Shown piece after piece: positions 41,168 through 49,589 of a DNA stretch of 64,000 nucleotides (within the stretch, counting starts at the first letter, position 1; every line of letters begins with the position of its first letter). Below the pieces are notes generated by a model that searched no databases, was not told the DNA's origin, and saw only the letters and a list, made by a program, of their open reading frames with translations. The DNA lies in NCBI GenBank assembly GCA_963767285.1, contig CAVYDJ010000002.1:744001-808000 (forward strand). The letters run 5' to 3'. Source of the stretch: WHSW01 sp963767285. GTDB taxonomy: Bacteria; Actinomycetota; Thermoleophilia; Solirubrobacterales; 70-9. Position numbers and translations under genes: made by a program.

Positions 41168-43756
41168 ATGTCCTTGGTGGCGGTTCGACAGTGGTCATAC
41201 CGGCTCATCGTGCTCGCCATCGCGATCGCGGGTGTGGCCCTGATCGTGCTCGCCGGCTCGCGGTCGACCAGTCAGGCGACGTCGGGCGGGAACGCCTACG
41301 CGGTCCCGCTCGCGTCCGACATCGACGTGGACCCCGCTCCGAACGTCACCGAGGTGACGATCACCTCCGACGAGTCCGACGTCGAGATCGGCGGCGCGGT
41401 GACCGCTCACGCGCAGGCCTACAACGGGGCCATCCCGGGCCCGACCTTCACCCTCAACGTGGGCGACCGGATGATCGTCCACTACCAGAACCGCCTCGAG
41501 CACGAGAGCGGCATCCACTGGCACGGGATCGAGCTGCCCAACGGCATGGACGGGACGCCGTTCACCCAGAACATGGTCCCGGCCGGGGGCGACTTCCTCT
41601 ACGACTTCACCGTCACCCGCCCGGGGATCTTCTGGTACCACCCCCATCACCACGCCTCGACCAACCAGGTCTTCAAGGGTCTCTACGGGATGATCCTCGT
41701 GAAGGACCCCAACGAGGACCCGCTGCAGGCGGTCGGCACGCTTCCCTCGGACGCCCAGACGGTCCCGCTCGTGCTCAGCGACACGACCGTCTGCAAGGCG
41801 CCCGGGACCAACGACGTCAGCACCTACAACTTCCCCAGCGCGCCGTGGGCCGGCGGCGCCGCGGCCAACGACCTGCCGAACCAGCTCGCTCCGACGCCGA
41901 AGAACCTCTGCGAGGGCCCGGCCGTCAACTCGGCCGGCGGAGGCATGGACCCATATCCGGTCGACGAGAGCGGCGATCCGACCGGCCCGTTCGCGGCCGG
42001 CGACATCCCCAACATCCAGACCAAGAACGGCAACGGGCGGGTCAACGAGGGCCAGACGGTGCTCACCAACGGCAAGAACGTCGGCTTCCGGGCCGGCGGA
42101 CCCCTGGCCGATCAGCCCGCCCCGCTGCCGGGGGCGCTGGCGGCGGGCGCCGAAGTGCTCAACGTCCAGCCGGGCCAGGGCCTGCGGCTGCAGGTCCTCA
42201 ATGCCGCGACCACCCGGTACATGCGCCTTCACCTGACCGCGCCGAACGGCAGTGCCGTGCCCCTGTACAAGGTCGGCGGCGAGGGCGGCCTGCTCAACAA
42301 CGCGATCCAGGAGGGCGGCACGCAGGGTGCGTGGCCGACCGGATATGACCTCGGCGAGATCATGCTTCCGCCGGGCACGCGAGCCGAGATCGTCGCCGCG
42401 ATCCCGGCCGCGCCGACCACCGGCGTCCTGACCCTGTGGACGAGGGACTACAACCGCACCGGGGGCGGGTTCCCGAACCTGCCGTCCGTGCCGGTCATGC
42501 ACCTCAACCTCAATGGACCCAACGCCAGCCCCACGTACACGATCGCCTCGGGCACGCCGCTGCGCCAGGCGACCGGCGATGTGGTCCCGGCCGCGCCCGC
42601 GGCGACGGGCAACCTGCTCAACCCGGCGACGTTCTCGCCGGCGAAGACCGGGATGGCCGCCCAGAACATCGTGATGGGCCCGGCAGGGGCCGCGCTGGGG
42701 ATCGACACCTTCATCGGCACCCACGACCTGCCGCCCGGCGTCGACTACACGGACGCCGCCCACCTCGGATCGACCCGCTACGCGAAGACGGGCGACGTCC
42801 TGCGGTTGACCGCCGTCAACGGGACGGCCGCGCATCACCCGTTCCACCTGCACGGGTTCTCGATTCAGCCGCTGAAGCTCGACGCGGCGCCTTTCGACCC
42901 CGCCGCCGGGGGCAACGACTTCGTGTTCCCCTACCCGGAGTTCCGCGACAACGTCGACATCCCGAAGAACTACCGGCTCAACTTCGCGGTCAGGATCGAG
43001 CCGCGGCCGCAAGCCGACGGGACGACGCCAGGCGGCCAGCTGGGCCGCTGGCTGTTCCACTGCCACATCTTCTTCCACGCCACCGACGGCATGCTCAGCG
43101 AGCTGGTGGTCACGGACGCGAACGGCAACGAGGCGCCGACGGTCGGGGTCACGGGCGTCAAGACCGGCGGCAACCAGGGCGGCACGGCGACGATCAACGG
43201 CACCTATGACGACCGCGACGGCGATGCGGTCACGCTGAGCGCATCGCAGGGGACGATCACCGACACCGGCGGCGGGAACTGGAGCTGGACCCAGAACCTG
43301 GGCGCCGAGGAGACGTCGAAGACCGTGTTCATCACCGGCACCGACTCGAAGGGCAACACGGGCCAGGCCCCGTTCGAGCTCGAGGTCGGCGCGACGGCGC
43401 CGACGCTCACCAACCTGCTGGTCGCGCCGAAGAAGTTCAAGCCGTCGAACACCGACCTGGCGCTGACGAAGAAGGGCTCCAACATCACCTTCGCGCTCTC
43501 GAAGGCGTCGACGGTCAGCTTCCTGGTCCACAAGACGAAGAAGAAGCCGAAGGTCAGGGACAAGACCTTCACGCGCACCCTCGCCGCCGGCAACCAGACG
43601 CTCCCGTTCTCCGGCAAGTTCAGCGGCAAGAAGCTGAAGGAGGGCAAGTACGAGCTGACCGCGACGGCGACCGACTCCGGCGGCTTGCGGTCCGCCGCCG
43701 CCACGACGACCTTCAAGATCAAGCCGAAGAAGAAGAAGAAGGGCGGCAGGAAGTAG
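41168..43756 (+). CDS. Multicopper oxidase with C-terminal Ig-like domains
   Basis: 862-aa extracytoplasmic oxidase. N-terminal signal/anchor helix (LIVLAIAIAGVALIVLAG). The four copper motifs are complete: HWHGIEL, WYHPHHHAS, HPFHLHGFS and LFHCHIFFHATDGM, giving the trinuclear cluster and type-1 site. The segment GDRMIVHYQNRL and the GTPFTQNMVPAG loop match laccase/bilirubin-oxidase-like enzymes. Residues about 660-760 form a cadherin/Ig-like module (INGTYDDRDGDAVTLSASQG). The C-terminal module ends in the basic tail FKIKPKKKKKGGRK. ATG 41168 has AAGGGG 7 nt upstream. With the CopC-CopD operon upstream it suggests copper oxidation or oxidation of an extracellular substrate. Confidence 0.92.
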   Translation: MSLVAVRQWSYRLIVLAIAIAGVALIVLAGSRSTSQATSGGNAYAVPLASDIDVDPAPNVTEVTITSDESDVEIGGAVTAHAQAYNGAIPGPTFTLNVGDRMIVHYQNRLEHESGIHWHGIELPNGMDGTPFTQNMVPAGGDFLYDFTVTRPGIFWYHPHHHASTNQVFKGLYGMILVKDPNEDPLQAVGTLPSDAQTVPLVLSDTTVCKAPGTNDVSTYNFPSAPWAGGAAANDLPNQLAPTPKNLCEGPAVNSAGGGMDPYPVDESGDPTGPFAAGDIPNIQTKNGNGRVNEGQTVLTNGKNVGFRAGGPLADQPAPLPGALAAGAEVLNVQPGQGLRLQVLNAATTRYMRLHLTAPNGSAVPLYKVGGEGGLLNNAIQEGGTQGAWPTGYDLGEIMLPPGTRAEIVAAIPAAPTTGVLTLWTRDYNRTGGGFPNLPSVPVMHLNLNGPNASPTYTIASGTPLRQATGDVVPAAPAATGNLLNPATFSPAKTGMAAQNIVMGPAGAALGIDTFIGTHDLPPGVDYTDAAHLGSTRYAKTGDVLRLTAVNGTAAHHPFHLHGFSIQPLKLDAAPFDPAAGGNDFVFPYPEFRDNVDIPKNYRLNFAVRIEPRPQADGTTPGGQLGRWLFHCHIFFHATDGMLSELVVTDANGNEAPTVGVTGVKTGGNQGGTATINGTYDDRDGDAVTLSASQGTITDTGGGNWSWTQNLGAEETSKTVFITGTDSKGNTGQAPFELEVGATAPTLTNLLVAPKKFKPSNTDLALTKKGSNITFALSKASTVSFLVHKTKKKPKVRDKTFTRTLAAGNQTLPFSGKFSGKKLKEGKYELTATATDSGGLRSAAATTTFKIKPKKKKKGGRK

Positions 43757-43759
43757 CGG

Positions 43760-45067
43760 TTAGCCGGGGTCGGCGACCGGCACCGGCTCCGCGATCCCGG
43801 CCTCGGGCGTGACCAGGATGGCGCCCTCGCCGGTCGCGTAGGCCTCCTCGCCGTGGTGGATCAGATCCATCCCCAGCGCCTCGTCGCGATCCTCGCCGCG
43901 TAGCGGCATCACCGCGCCGATCACCTTCAGCAGCACGAAGGTGGCGATGAACGCGTACGCCGGCACGGCGACCGCGGCCAGGAGCTGATCGACCATCTGG
44001 TCGAAGTTGCCGAAGATCCAGCCGTCGGAGATCCCGTTCCACGACGCCTGCGCGAAGAAGCCGATGAACAGGATCCCGAAAAAGCCGGCGACCCCGTGCG
44101 CGGCGAGCACGTCGAGCGTCTCGTCGACCCGGGTGCGGGTGCGGTACGCGATCACCGCGTAGCAGGGCAGCGCCACCAGCGCTCCGAGCAACATCGCGAA
44201 CCCGGGGCTGATGAACCCGCCCGCGGGGGTGATGCCAACGCAGCCGACGACGATCGCGGTCGCGGCGCCGATCGCGGTGACCTGGCGGCCGCGGATCGCG
44301 TCGAGGGCCATCCACACGAGCAGGCAGCACGCGGGAGCGAGCAGCGTGTTCGTGAACGCAAGGGTCGAGTTCTGACCGGTGTTGAAGCCGCTGCCGCCGT
44401 TGAAGCCGAACCAGCCGAACCACAGCAGGGCGGCGCCGAGCAGTACGTAGACGGCGTTGTGCGGAAGCAGTGCCTGGCGCCCGTAGTCCTTGCGCGCCCC
44501 GACGACCAGCGCCGCGGCGAGCGCCGAGAAACCGGAGGCCATCTCGACCGCGATCCCGCCCGCGAAGTCGAGCGTGCCGCCGTCGATCAGCCAGCCGAAG
44601 CCGAAGCCCCAGTAGGCGAGCACCGAGTAGACGAGCACCGACCACAGCGCGGCGAAGACGAGAAAGGCCGAGAAGCGCATCCGCTCGACGATCGCGCCGG
44701 AGATCAGCGCCGTGGTGATGATGCAGAAGGTCGCCTGGAAGGCGAAGAAGACGATGTGCGGGATCGTCTGGCCCTCGCGCGGCTCGAACCCGACGTCCTG
44801 CAGGAAGGCGTAGTCGAAGCTGCCGATCAGGCTGCCGCCCTCCGAGAAGGCGAGCGAGTAGCCGACCGCCGCCCAGGTCACGAGGGCGACCGCGATCGCC
44901 GCGATGCACATCATGAACGTGTTCAGGGTGTTCTTCGCGCGCACCAGCCCGGCGTAGAACAGGCCGAGGGCCGGGGTCATCATCAGCACCAGCGCGGTCG
45001 CGACCATCATCCAGGCCGTGTCGCCGGTGTCGATCTTGGCGATCGAGATCAGGCCCGAGAGATCCAT
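43760..45067 (-). CDS. amt: Ammonium transporter
   Basis: 435-aa Amt/MEP channel with about 11 TM helices. Family segments: TALVLMMTPALGLFYAGLVR, KNTLNTFMMC, GALVALPCYAVIAYRTRTRV-like helix near the second half, and GVAGFFGILFIGFF. The C-terminal cytoplasmic tail (residues about 390-435) keeps the GEDRDEALGMDLIHHGEEAY element that Amt proteins use for subunit coupling and PII contact. The start is ATG 45067, which overlaps the stop of glnK by one base. It takes up ammonium when nitrogen is scarce and is normally blocked by GlnK. Confidence 0.95.
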   Translation of the reverse strand: MDLSGLISIAKIDTGDTAWMMVATALVLMMTPALGLFYAGLVRAKNTLNTFMMCIAAIAVALVTWAAVGYSLAFSEGGSLIGSFDYAFLQDVGFEPREGQTIPHIVFFAFQATFCIITTALISGAIVERMRFSAFLVFAALWSVLVYSVLAYWGFGFGWLIDGGTLDFAGGIAVEMASGFSALAAALVVGARKDYGRQALLPHNAVYVLLGAALLWFGWFGFNGGSGFNTGQNSTLAFTNTLLAPACCLLVWMALDAIRGRQVTAIGAATAIVVGCVGITPAGGFISPGFAMLLGALVALPCYAVIAYRTRTRVDETLDVLAAHGVAGFFGILFIGFFAQASWNGISDGWIFGNFDQMVDQLLAAVAVPAYAFIATFVLLKVIGAVMPLRGEDRDEALGMDLIHHGEEAYATGEGAILVTPEAGIAEPVPVADPG

Positions 45068-45420
45068 CACGCACCCACCGGGGTCACGGCGGCCTTGTCG
45101 GACTCGCCCGTGCGGATCCGGACCGCCCGCTCGAGCGGGACGACGAAGATCTTGCCGTCGCCGACCTCACCGGTCCGGCCGCCTTCGCAGAGGGCGTCGA
45201 TCGTCGTGTCGACGAAGTCGTCGGAGACCGCGATCTCGAATCGGACCTTATCCGCGAGTCCGACCTTGACCGTGGTGCCGCGGTAGGTCTCGACCCGGTC
45301 GAGCTCGCCACCGTGGCCCTCGACGCGGCTGATCGAGACACCTCTGACCTCGGCGCGGTACAGCGCCTCGAGCACGTCGTTCGCCTTCTCCGGGCGCACG
45401 ATTCCGATCACCAGTTTCAC
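45067..45420 (-). CDS. glnK: PII nitrogen regulatory protein (GlnK/GlnB family)
   Basis: 117-aa PII protein directly upstream of amt, the standard order. GTG 45420 (VKLVIGIVRPEKANDVLEAL) is preceded by GGGAGAC. The B-loop TGEVGDGKIFVVPLE and C-loop VRIRTGE are present, so ATP/ADP and 2-oxoglutarate binding is expected. The T-loop reads HGGELDRVETYRGTTVKVGL. Tyr46 is kept, but position 51, the site uridylylated in enterics and adenylylated in actinobacteria, is Val. Modification at Tyr51 is therefore impossible. TAGGGT upstream (45464-45459) is a likely -10 box. Confidence 0.93.
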   Translation of the reverse strand: MKLVIGIVRPEKANDVLEALYRAEVRGVSISRVEGHGGELDRVETYRGTTVKVGLADKVRFEIAVSDDFVDTTIDALCEGGRTGEVGDGKIFVVPLERAVRIRTGESDKAAVTPVGA

Positions 45421-45526
45421 GTCTTGTCTCCCTGTTTCGGGCGGTCTGAGCGGTGCCACCCTAGCGGCGATGAGTTTCCGCGGGGGCACCTGTCTAAATT
45501 GGAAACCACCCAAGGAGCGAGAAGAA

Positions 45527-47011
45527 GTGACTGCCGATACGAACCCCGACCACCGCTGGACCGCGCTGTACGTGCTGTGCGCGGGCGTTTTGATGATCGT
45601 CCTGGACGCGACGATCGTCAACGTCGCGCTGCCCTCGATCCAGGACGACCTCGGGTTCTCGCAGTCGAGTCTCGCCTGGGTGGTCAACGCGTACCTGATC
45701 GCGTTCGGCGGCCTGCTCCTGTTGGCCGGCCGGCTCGGCGACCTGCTCGGCCAGCGCCGCGTCTTCCTCGCGGGCCTGGCGGTGTTCACGACCGCCTCTG
45801 TGCTCTGCGGGCTCTCGCAGAGCGAGGGGATGCTGATCGCCGCCCGCTTCATCCAAGGGGCCGGCGGCGCGATGGCGTCGGCGGTCGTCCTCGGGATGAT
45901 CGTGACGATGTTCCCGCAGCCGCGTGATCAGGCGAAGGCGATCGGGGTCTACGGATTCGTCGCCTCGGCCGGCGGCTCGATCGGGCTCCTGGCCGGGGGC
46001 ATCCTGACCGACGCGATCAGCTGGCACTGGATCTTCTTCATCAACGTCCCGATCGGGATCGCGACCGCGATCCTCGCCCGCCGCCTGGTCGAGGACCGGC
46101 CGGGGATCGGCTGGGACAAGGGCGCCGACTTGCCCGGCGCGATCGTCCTCACGACCGGGCTGATGATCGGCGTCTACTCGATCCTCCAGGTCTCCGAGCG
46201 GGGCTGGGGCTCCTGGCAGGTCCTGGGCCTGGGCGCGGTGTCCGCGGTACTCGTCGGCGGCTTCGTCGTGCGCCAGTCGCGGATCCCGAACCCGCTGATG
46301 CCGCTGCGGCTGTTCAAGGCCCGCAACGTCGCCGGCGCCAACGTGACGATCGCGCTGATGGTCGCCGGGATGTTCGCGATGTTCTTCCTCGGGGCGCTGT
46401 ACCTGCAGCGGATCCTCGGCTACACGCCGCTCCAGGTCGGGCTGGCATTCCTGCCCTCGACCCTGGTCATGGGCGCGATGTCGCTGCGCTACTCCGAGCG
46501 CCTGCAGATGCGCTTCGGCCCGAAGCGGACGCTGCTGCCGGCGATCGTCTCGATCGCCGTCGGCCTGCTGCTGTGGGCGCGCACCCCGGTCGACGGCAGC
46601 TACGCCCTCGATCTCGTGCCGGCGATGGTCCTGATCGGCCTCGGTGCCGGCACCGGCTTCCCGGCGCTGATGTCGCTGTCGATGTCGGGCTCGACGCCGG
46701 AGGACTCCGGACTCGCCTCCGGACTCGTCAACGCGACCGTCCAGGTCGGCGGCGCGATCGGGCTCGCGGTGCTGGCGACGCTGGCCACCGAGCGGACCGA
46801 CAACCTGCTGGCCGACGGCGAGTCGAACCTCGTGGCGCTCAACTCCGGGTACCACCTCGCCTACCTGCTCGGGGCCGTCCTGGTGGCGGCGTCGTTCGTG
46901 GTCGCCCTCAAGGCCCTGCGCTCGCCGAGCCAGGAGGAGATGGCGGCGATGATGGGGGAGGGCAACGAGGATCAGGTGGGCCCCCGCGAGCCGGTCGCCG
47001 AGGCCGCCTAG
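45527..47011 (+). CDS. DHA2-family MFS drug/metabolite exporter
   Basis: 494-aa transporter with about 14 TM helices (EmrB/QacA type). Motif D1-like IVLDATIVNVALPSIQDDLG is in TM1, motif A GRLGDLLGQRRVFLAG is in the first loop, and motif C-like GFVASAGGSIGLLAGGILTD is in TM5. GTG 45527 was chosen because AAGGAG (45512-45517) lies 9 nt upstream; the longer frame adds a non-membrane N-terminus. TAAATT at 45495-45500 is a possible -10. Divergent from glnK. The substrate cannot be inferred. It ends before a long hairpin terminator. Confidence 0.9.
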   Translation: MTADTNPDHRWTALYVLCAGVLMIVLDATIVNVALPSIQDDLGFSQSSLAWVVNAYLIAFGGLLLLAGRLGDLLGQRRVFLAGLAVFTTASVLCGLSQSEGMLIAARFIQGAGGAMASAVVLGMIVTMFPQPRDQAKAIGVYGFVASAGGSIGLLAGGILTDAISWHWIFFINVPIGIATAILARRLVEDRPGIGWDKGADLPGAIVLTTGLMIGVYSILQVSERGWGSWQVLGLGAVSAVLVGGFVVRQSRIPNPLMPLRLFKARNVAGANVTIALMVAGMFAMFFLGALYLQRILGYTPLQVGLAFLPSTLVMGAMSLRYSERLQMRFGPKRTLLPAIVSIAVGLLLWARTPVDGSYALDLVPAMVLIGLGAGTGFPALMSLSMSGSTPEDSGLASGLVNATVQVGGAIGLAVLATLATERTDNLLADGESNLVALNSGYHLAYLLGAVLVAASFVVALKALRSPSQEEMAAMMGEGNEDQVGPREPVAEAA

Positions 47012-47021
47012 CTGAGCGAGC

Positions 47022-47056
47022 CGCGTGTAGTCCACCCCTACGGTGGATTAGACGCG
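47022..47056. terminator. Long hairpin terminator after the MFS gene
   Basis: A 15-bp stem (CGCGTGTAGTCCACC with GGTGGATTAGACGCG, one mismatch and one G-U) and loop CCTAC, beginning 10 nt after the stop codon. No T-run. It isolates the MFS gene from the following lipoprotein gene. Confidence 0.7.
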
Positions 47057-47080
47057 GTTCGGCCCGTCAACCGGGTTGTC

Positions 47081-47086
47081 TAGGCT
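47081..47086 (+). promoter_or_regulatory. TAGGCT -10-like box 6 nt before GTG 47093
   Basis: TANNNT at leaderless spacing; TTGTC directly precedes it. Confidence 0.45.
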
Positions 47087-47092
47087 TTTCGC

Positions 47093-48257
47093 GTGATGGC
47101 AGGGAGGCTGTGGGCAACCGGAGTTCTCGTCGCGGTCGCGTTAGCGGGCTGCGACAGCGGCGGCGACGACAGCACGACCGCGGCGAGCTCCACCACCTCT
47201 ACCCAGCCCGAAAACACGTCGGCGGAGACGACCACCTCCACGGCCAGCCAGGAGAGCGGGCAGAAGGATGCGCCCCAGCTCTACTTCACCGCGGGAGAGC
47301 AGTTCGCGCAGGTCCCGGCGGACCTGCCGCAGGGTGGCACCGAGGAGCAGCTGGAAGCCGCCACCGAGCAGCTCGTCGACGGGCCGCCGAAGGGCAAAAA
47401 GGCCGACACGCAGATCCCCGCCCACACCGAGGTCGACGACATCGAGGTCGCCGCGGACGGCACCGCGACCGTCGAGGTCTCGGCCCACTTCCTCGCCGGC
47501 GTCCCGGCCGGGTCGGCCGCGCGCGACGACGCGCAGCGCCAGGAGGTCGCGGCCCGGCTCGGGCAGGTCACCTACACGCTGACCCAGTTCGACGATGTCG
47601 AGTCGGTCAAGGTCGTCGCCGGTGGCGAACCGGTCGAGCGGGAGGTCGAGCGCGCCGACTACGCCAAGCCGAAGGGCGGGCCGGACTTCCCGCAGCGCCA
47701 GAAGGGGCCACCGAGCTCCAGCACTCGCGAGCTTCAGGCGCGGCTCGCCGACCTGGAGTACCTCCCGCGCAGCGCGGTCGACGGGAAGGAGGGGTACCGC
47801 ACCCAACAGGCCGTGATGGCATTCCAGGCGTGGGAGGGGCTCGATCGTGACGGCGTCGCCGGGCCGATCACCCAGGCCGCGCTGGCGAAGGCGAAGCCCC
47901 CGCGGCCGGGCGGGAGTGGCCCATCGCGGCGCATGGAGGTCTACCGGGACAAGGGCGTCGCGCTCCTTGTCGCGCACGATCGCGTCAAGCGCGCGATCCA
48001 CGTCTCCTCGGGCGCCGGGGCGAACGCCACTCCCGCCGGGACGCTTCGAGGTCTTCCGCAAGGAGAACCCGTCCTGGTCGGTGCCGTTCCAGGTCTGGCT
48101 GCCGTACGCGTCCTACTTCACCGGCGGGATCGCCTTCCACGAGTACCCGGACGTGCCGCCGTTCCCGGCCTCGCACGGCTGCGTCCGCGTGCCCTCGCCC
48201 GAGGCGCCCGGCGTCTACCGGTTCGCGAAGCTCGGCACGACCGTCGTCGTCTACTAG
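47093..48257 (+). pseudogene. L,D-transpeptidase lipoprotein (GerMN + peptidoglycan-binding + YkuD), frameshifted near 48045
   Basis: Cell-wall enzyme that would form 3-3 peptidoglycan crosslinks. GTG 47093 or ATG 47096; lipobox LAGC. A GerMN/sporulation-type domain comes first (APQLYFTAGEQFAQVPADLP ... LTQFDDVESVKVVAGGEPVE). A PG_binding_1 domain follows (SSSTRELQARLADLEYLP, VMAFQAWEGLDRDGVAGPIT). The YkuD domain then starts MEVYRDKGVALLV and reaches SSGAGANATPAG. The rest (RFEVFRKENPSWSVPF, GGIAFHEYPD, and the catalytic ASHGCVRV) is intact but in the +1 frame, ending at 48257. One extra base near 48045-48052 explains this. Without repair the protein lacks its catalytic Cys. Either a true null mutation or a sequencing error. 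Confidence 0.85.
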
Positions 48258-48263
48258 CGGCGC

Positions 48264-48473
48264 CTACTCGCCGGTGAGGCGGAAGTAACCGGTGTTTTCC
48301 TCGTCGTCGCGGACCTTCTCCAGCTTGCCCTGGTGACGCGCTTCCTTGAAGGCGGGCTTGATGTCCTGCTTCTCGACGCCGAGCTGGCCGGCCAGGTCGC
48401 CGCGGGAGAACTCCTCCGTGCCGAGCGCCTTCGCGGCTTCGACGATGTCCGCCGAGGTGAGTGCTTCGCTCAT
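48264..48473 (-). CDS. Small winged-helix-like protein, unknown function
   Basis: 69-aa acidic/basic mixed protein: MSEALTSADIVEAAKALG, then EEFSRGDLAGQLGVEKQD, then KEARHQGKLEKVRDDEENTG and the ending YFRLTGE. The helix-helix-helix-strand pattern with a terminal beta wing resembles a minimal winged helix (MarR/DprA-type or FUR-like fold). No family recognised. AAAGGCAGC upstream of ATG 48473 is a weak Shine-Dalgarno. Convergent with the L,D-transpeptidase, 6 nt between stops. Confidence 0.65.
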   Translation of the reverse strand: MSEALTSADIVEAAKALGTEEFSRGDLAGQLGVEKQDIKPAFKEARHQGKLEKVRDDEENTGYFRLTGE

Positions 48474-48556
48474 TTTCGATGCTGCCTTTCGTAGATGTCA
48501 GCGCCGCACCGTAGCGGGTGAGAGGATGGACGGGTCAGCGCAACCGAAGGGTGTAG

Positions 48557-49567
48557 ATGTCAGACAAGAACCGCCGCCTGGTGCTCGCCGAGCGCCCGAC
48601 CGGCAACGTCGAGGATTCCACGGTCCGCATGGAGGAGGAGGACGCGCCTGAGCCCGGCGACGGCGAGGCCCTCGTCCGCAACCGTTTCCTGTCCATCGAC
48701 CCGACGATCCGCACCTGGATGGACGACGCGCCCGGGTACCTGCCGCCGATCGGGATCGGCGAGGTGGTGCGCTGCGGTGCGATCGGCGAGGTGGTGAGCT
48801 CCAACTCCGATCGCTACGCGGAGGGCGACCTGGTCTTCGGGATGAACGGCTGGCAGGACTACGCGATCGCCGACGGCGCCGAGCGCTCGATGCAGACCCT
48901 GCCCGAGGGCATCGACCCGGAGGCGGCGCTCAGCGTCTTCGGAGTGACCGGGATGACCGCCTACTTCGGGCTGACCGAGGTCGGTCAGATGAAGGAGGGC
49001 GACACCGTCGTCGTCTCCGGCGCCGCCGGGGCCACCGGGTCGATCGTCGGCCAGATCGCCAAGATCAAGGGTGCCGACCGGGTGGTCGGAATCGCGGGCG
49101 GCGCCGAGAAGTGCGCCTGGCTCACCGACGAGCTCGGCTTCGACGCGGCGATCGACTACAAGGCCGACGACGTCGCCGCGGCCCTGCGCGAGGCGTGTCC
49201 CGACGGCATCGACCTGTTCTTCGACAACGTCGGCGGCGAGATCCTCGACGCCTGCCTCGCCCAGCTCGCCCTGCGCGGGCGGATCGTGCTCTGCGGCGCG
49301 ATCGCCTCCTACAACGACCGCGGCGGGATCCGCGGGCCCGCCAACTACCGCGCCCTGATCGCGCGCCGCGGGCGGATGGAGGGTTTCATCATCCTCGACT
49401 TCATCCCGCGCTTCGCCGAGGGCCAGACGCAGATGGGCGCCTGGATCGCCGAGGGCAAGGTCAAGTTCCGCACCCACGTCGTCGAGGGCCTGGAGAACGC
49501 CCCGGATGCGCTCAACCTGCTGTTCACCGGCGGCAACACCGGCAAGGTGATCGTCGCCGTCGACTAG
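48557..49567 (+). CDS. NADP-dependent MDR-family oxidoreductase (PTGR1/leukotriene-hydroxydehydrogenase-like)
   Basis: 336-aa zinc-free medium-chain reductase. It starts NRRLVLAERPTGNVEDSTVR, has VRNRFLSIDPTIRTWM typical of the PTGR/CurA branch, a nucleotide-binding site VVSGAAGATGSIVGQIAK, FFDNVGGEILDACL, and RGRMEGFIILDFIPRF near the end. No zinc-binding Cys cluster. It would reduce alpha,beta-unsaturated ketones or aldehydes with NADPH. ATG 48557 is preceded by GAAGGG. The following methyltransferase starts 22 nt downstream with its own TAGGCT box. Confidence 0.9.
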   Translation: MSDKNRRLVLAERPTGNVEDSTVRMEEEDAPEPGDGEALVRNRFLSIDPTIRTWMDDAPGYLPPIGIGEVVRCGAIGEVVSSNSDRYAEGDLVFGMNGWQDYAIADGAERSMQTLPEGIDPEAALSVFGVTGMTAYFGLTEVGQMKEGDTVVVSGAAGATGSIVGQIAKIKGADRVVGIAGGAEKCAWLTDELGFDAAIDYKADDVAAALREACPDGIDLFFDNVGGEILDACLAQLALRGRIVLCGAIASYNDRGGIRGPANYRALIARRGRMEGFIILDFIPRFAEGQTQMGAWIAEGKVKFRTHVVEGLENAPDALNLLFTGGNTGKVIVAVD

Positions 49568-49574
49568 GGGTCGC

Positions 49575-49580
49575 TAGGCT
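49575..49580 (+). promoter_or_regulatory. TAGGCT -10-like box 9 nt before GTG 49590
   Basis: TANNNT close to the start of the methyltransferase gene; no Shine-Dalgarno is visible. Confidence 0.4.
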
Positions 49581-49589
49581 CGCCCGCTC

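Noticed and set aside
41195..43531. 778-codon reverse frame opposite the multicopper oxidase
   Set aside because: The forward frame carries all four copper-binding motifs; the reverse translation is compositional noise.
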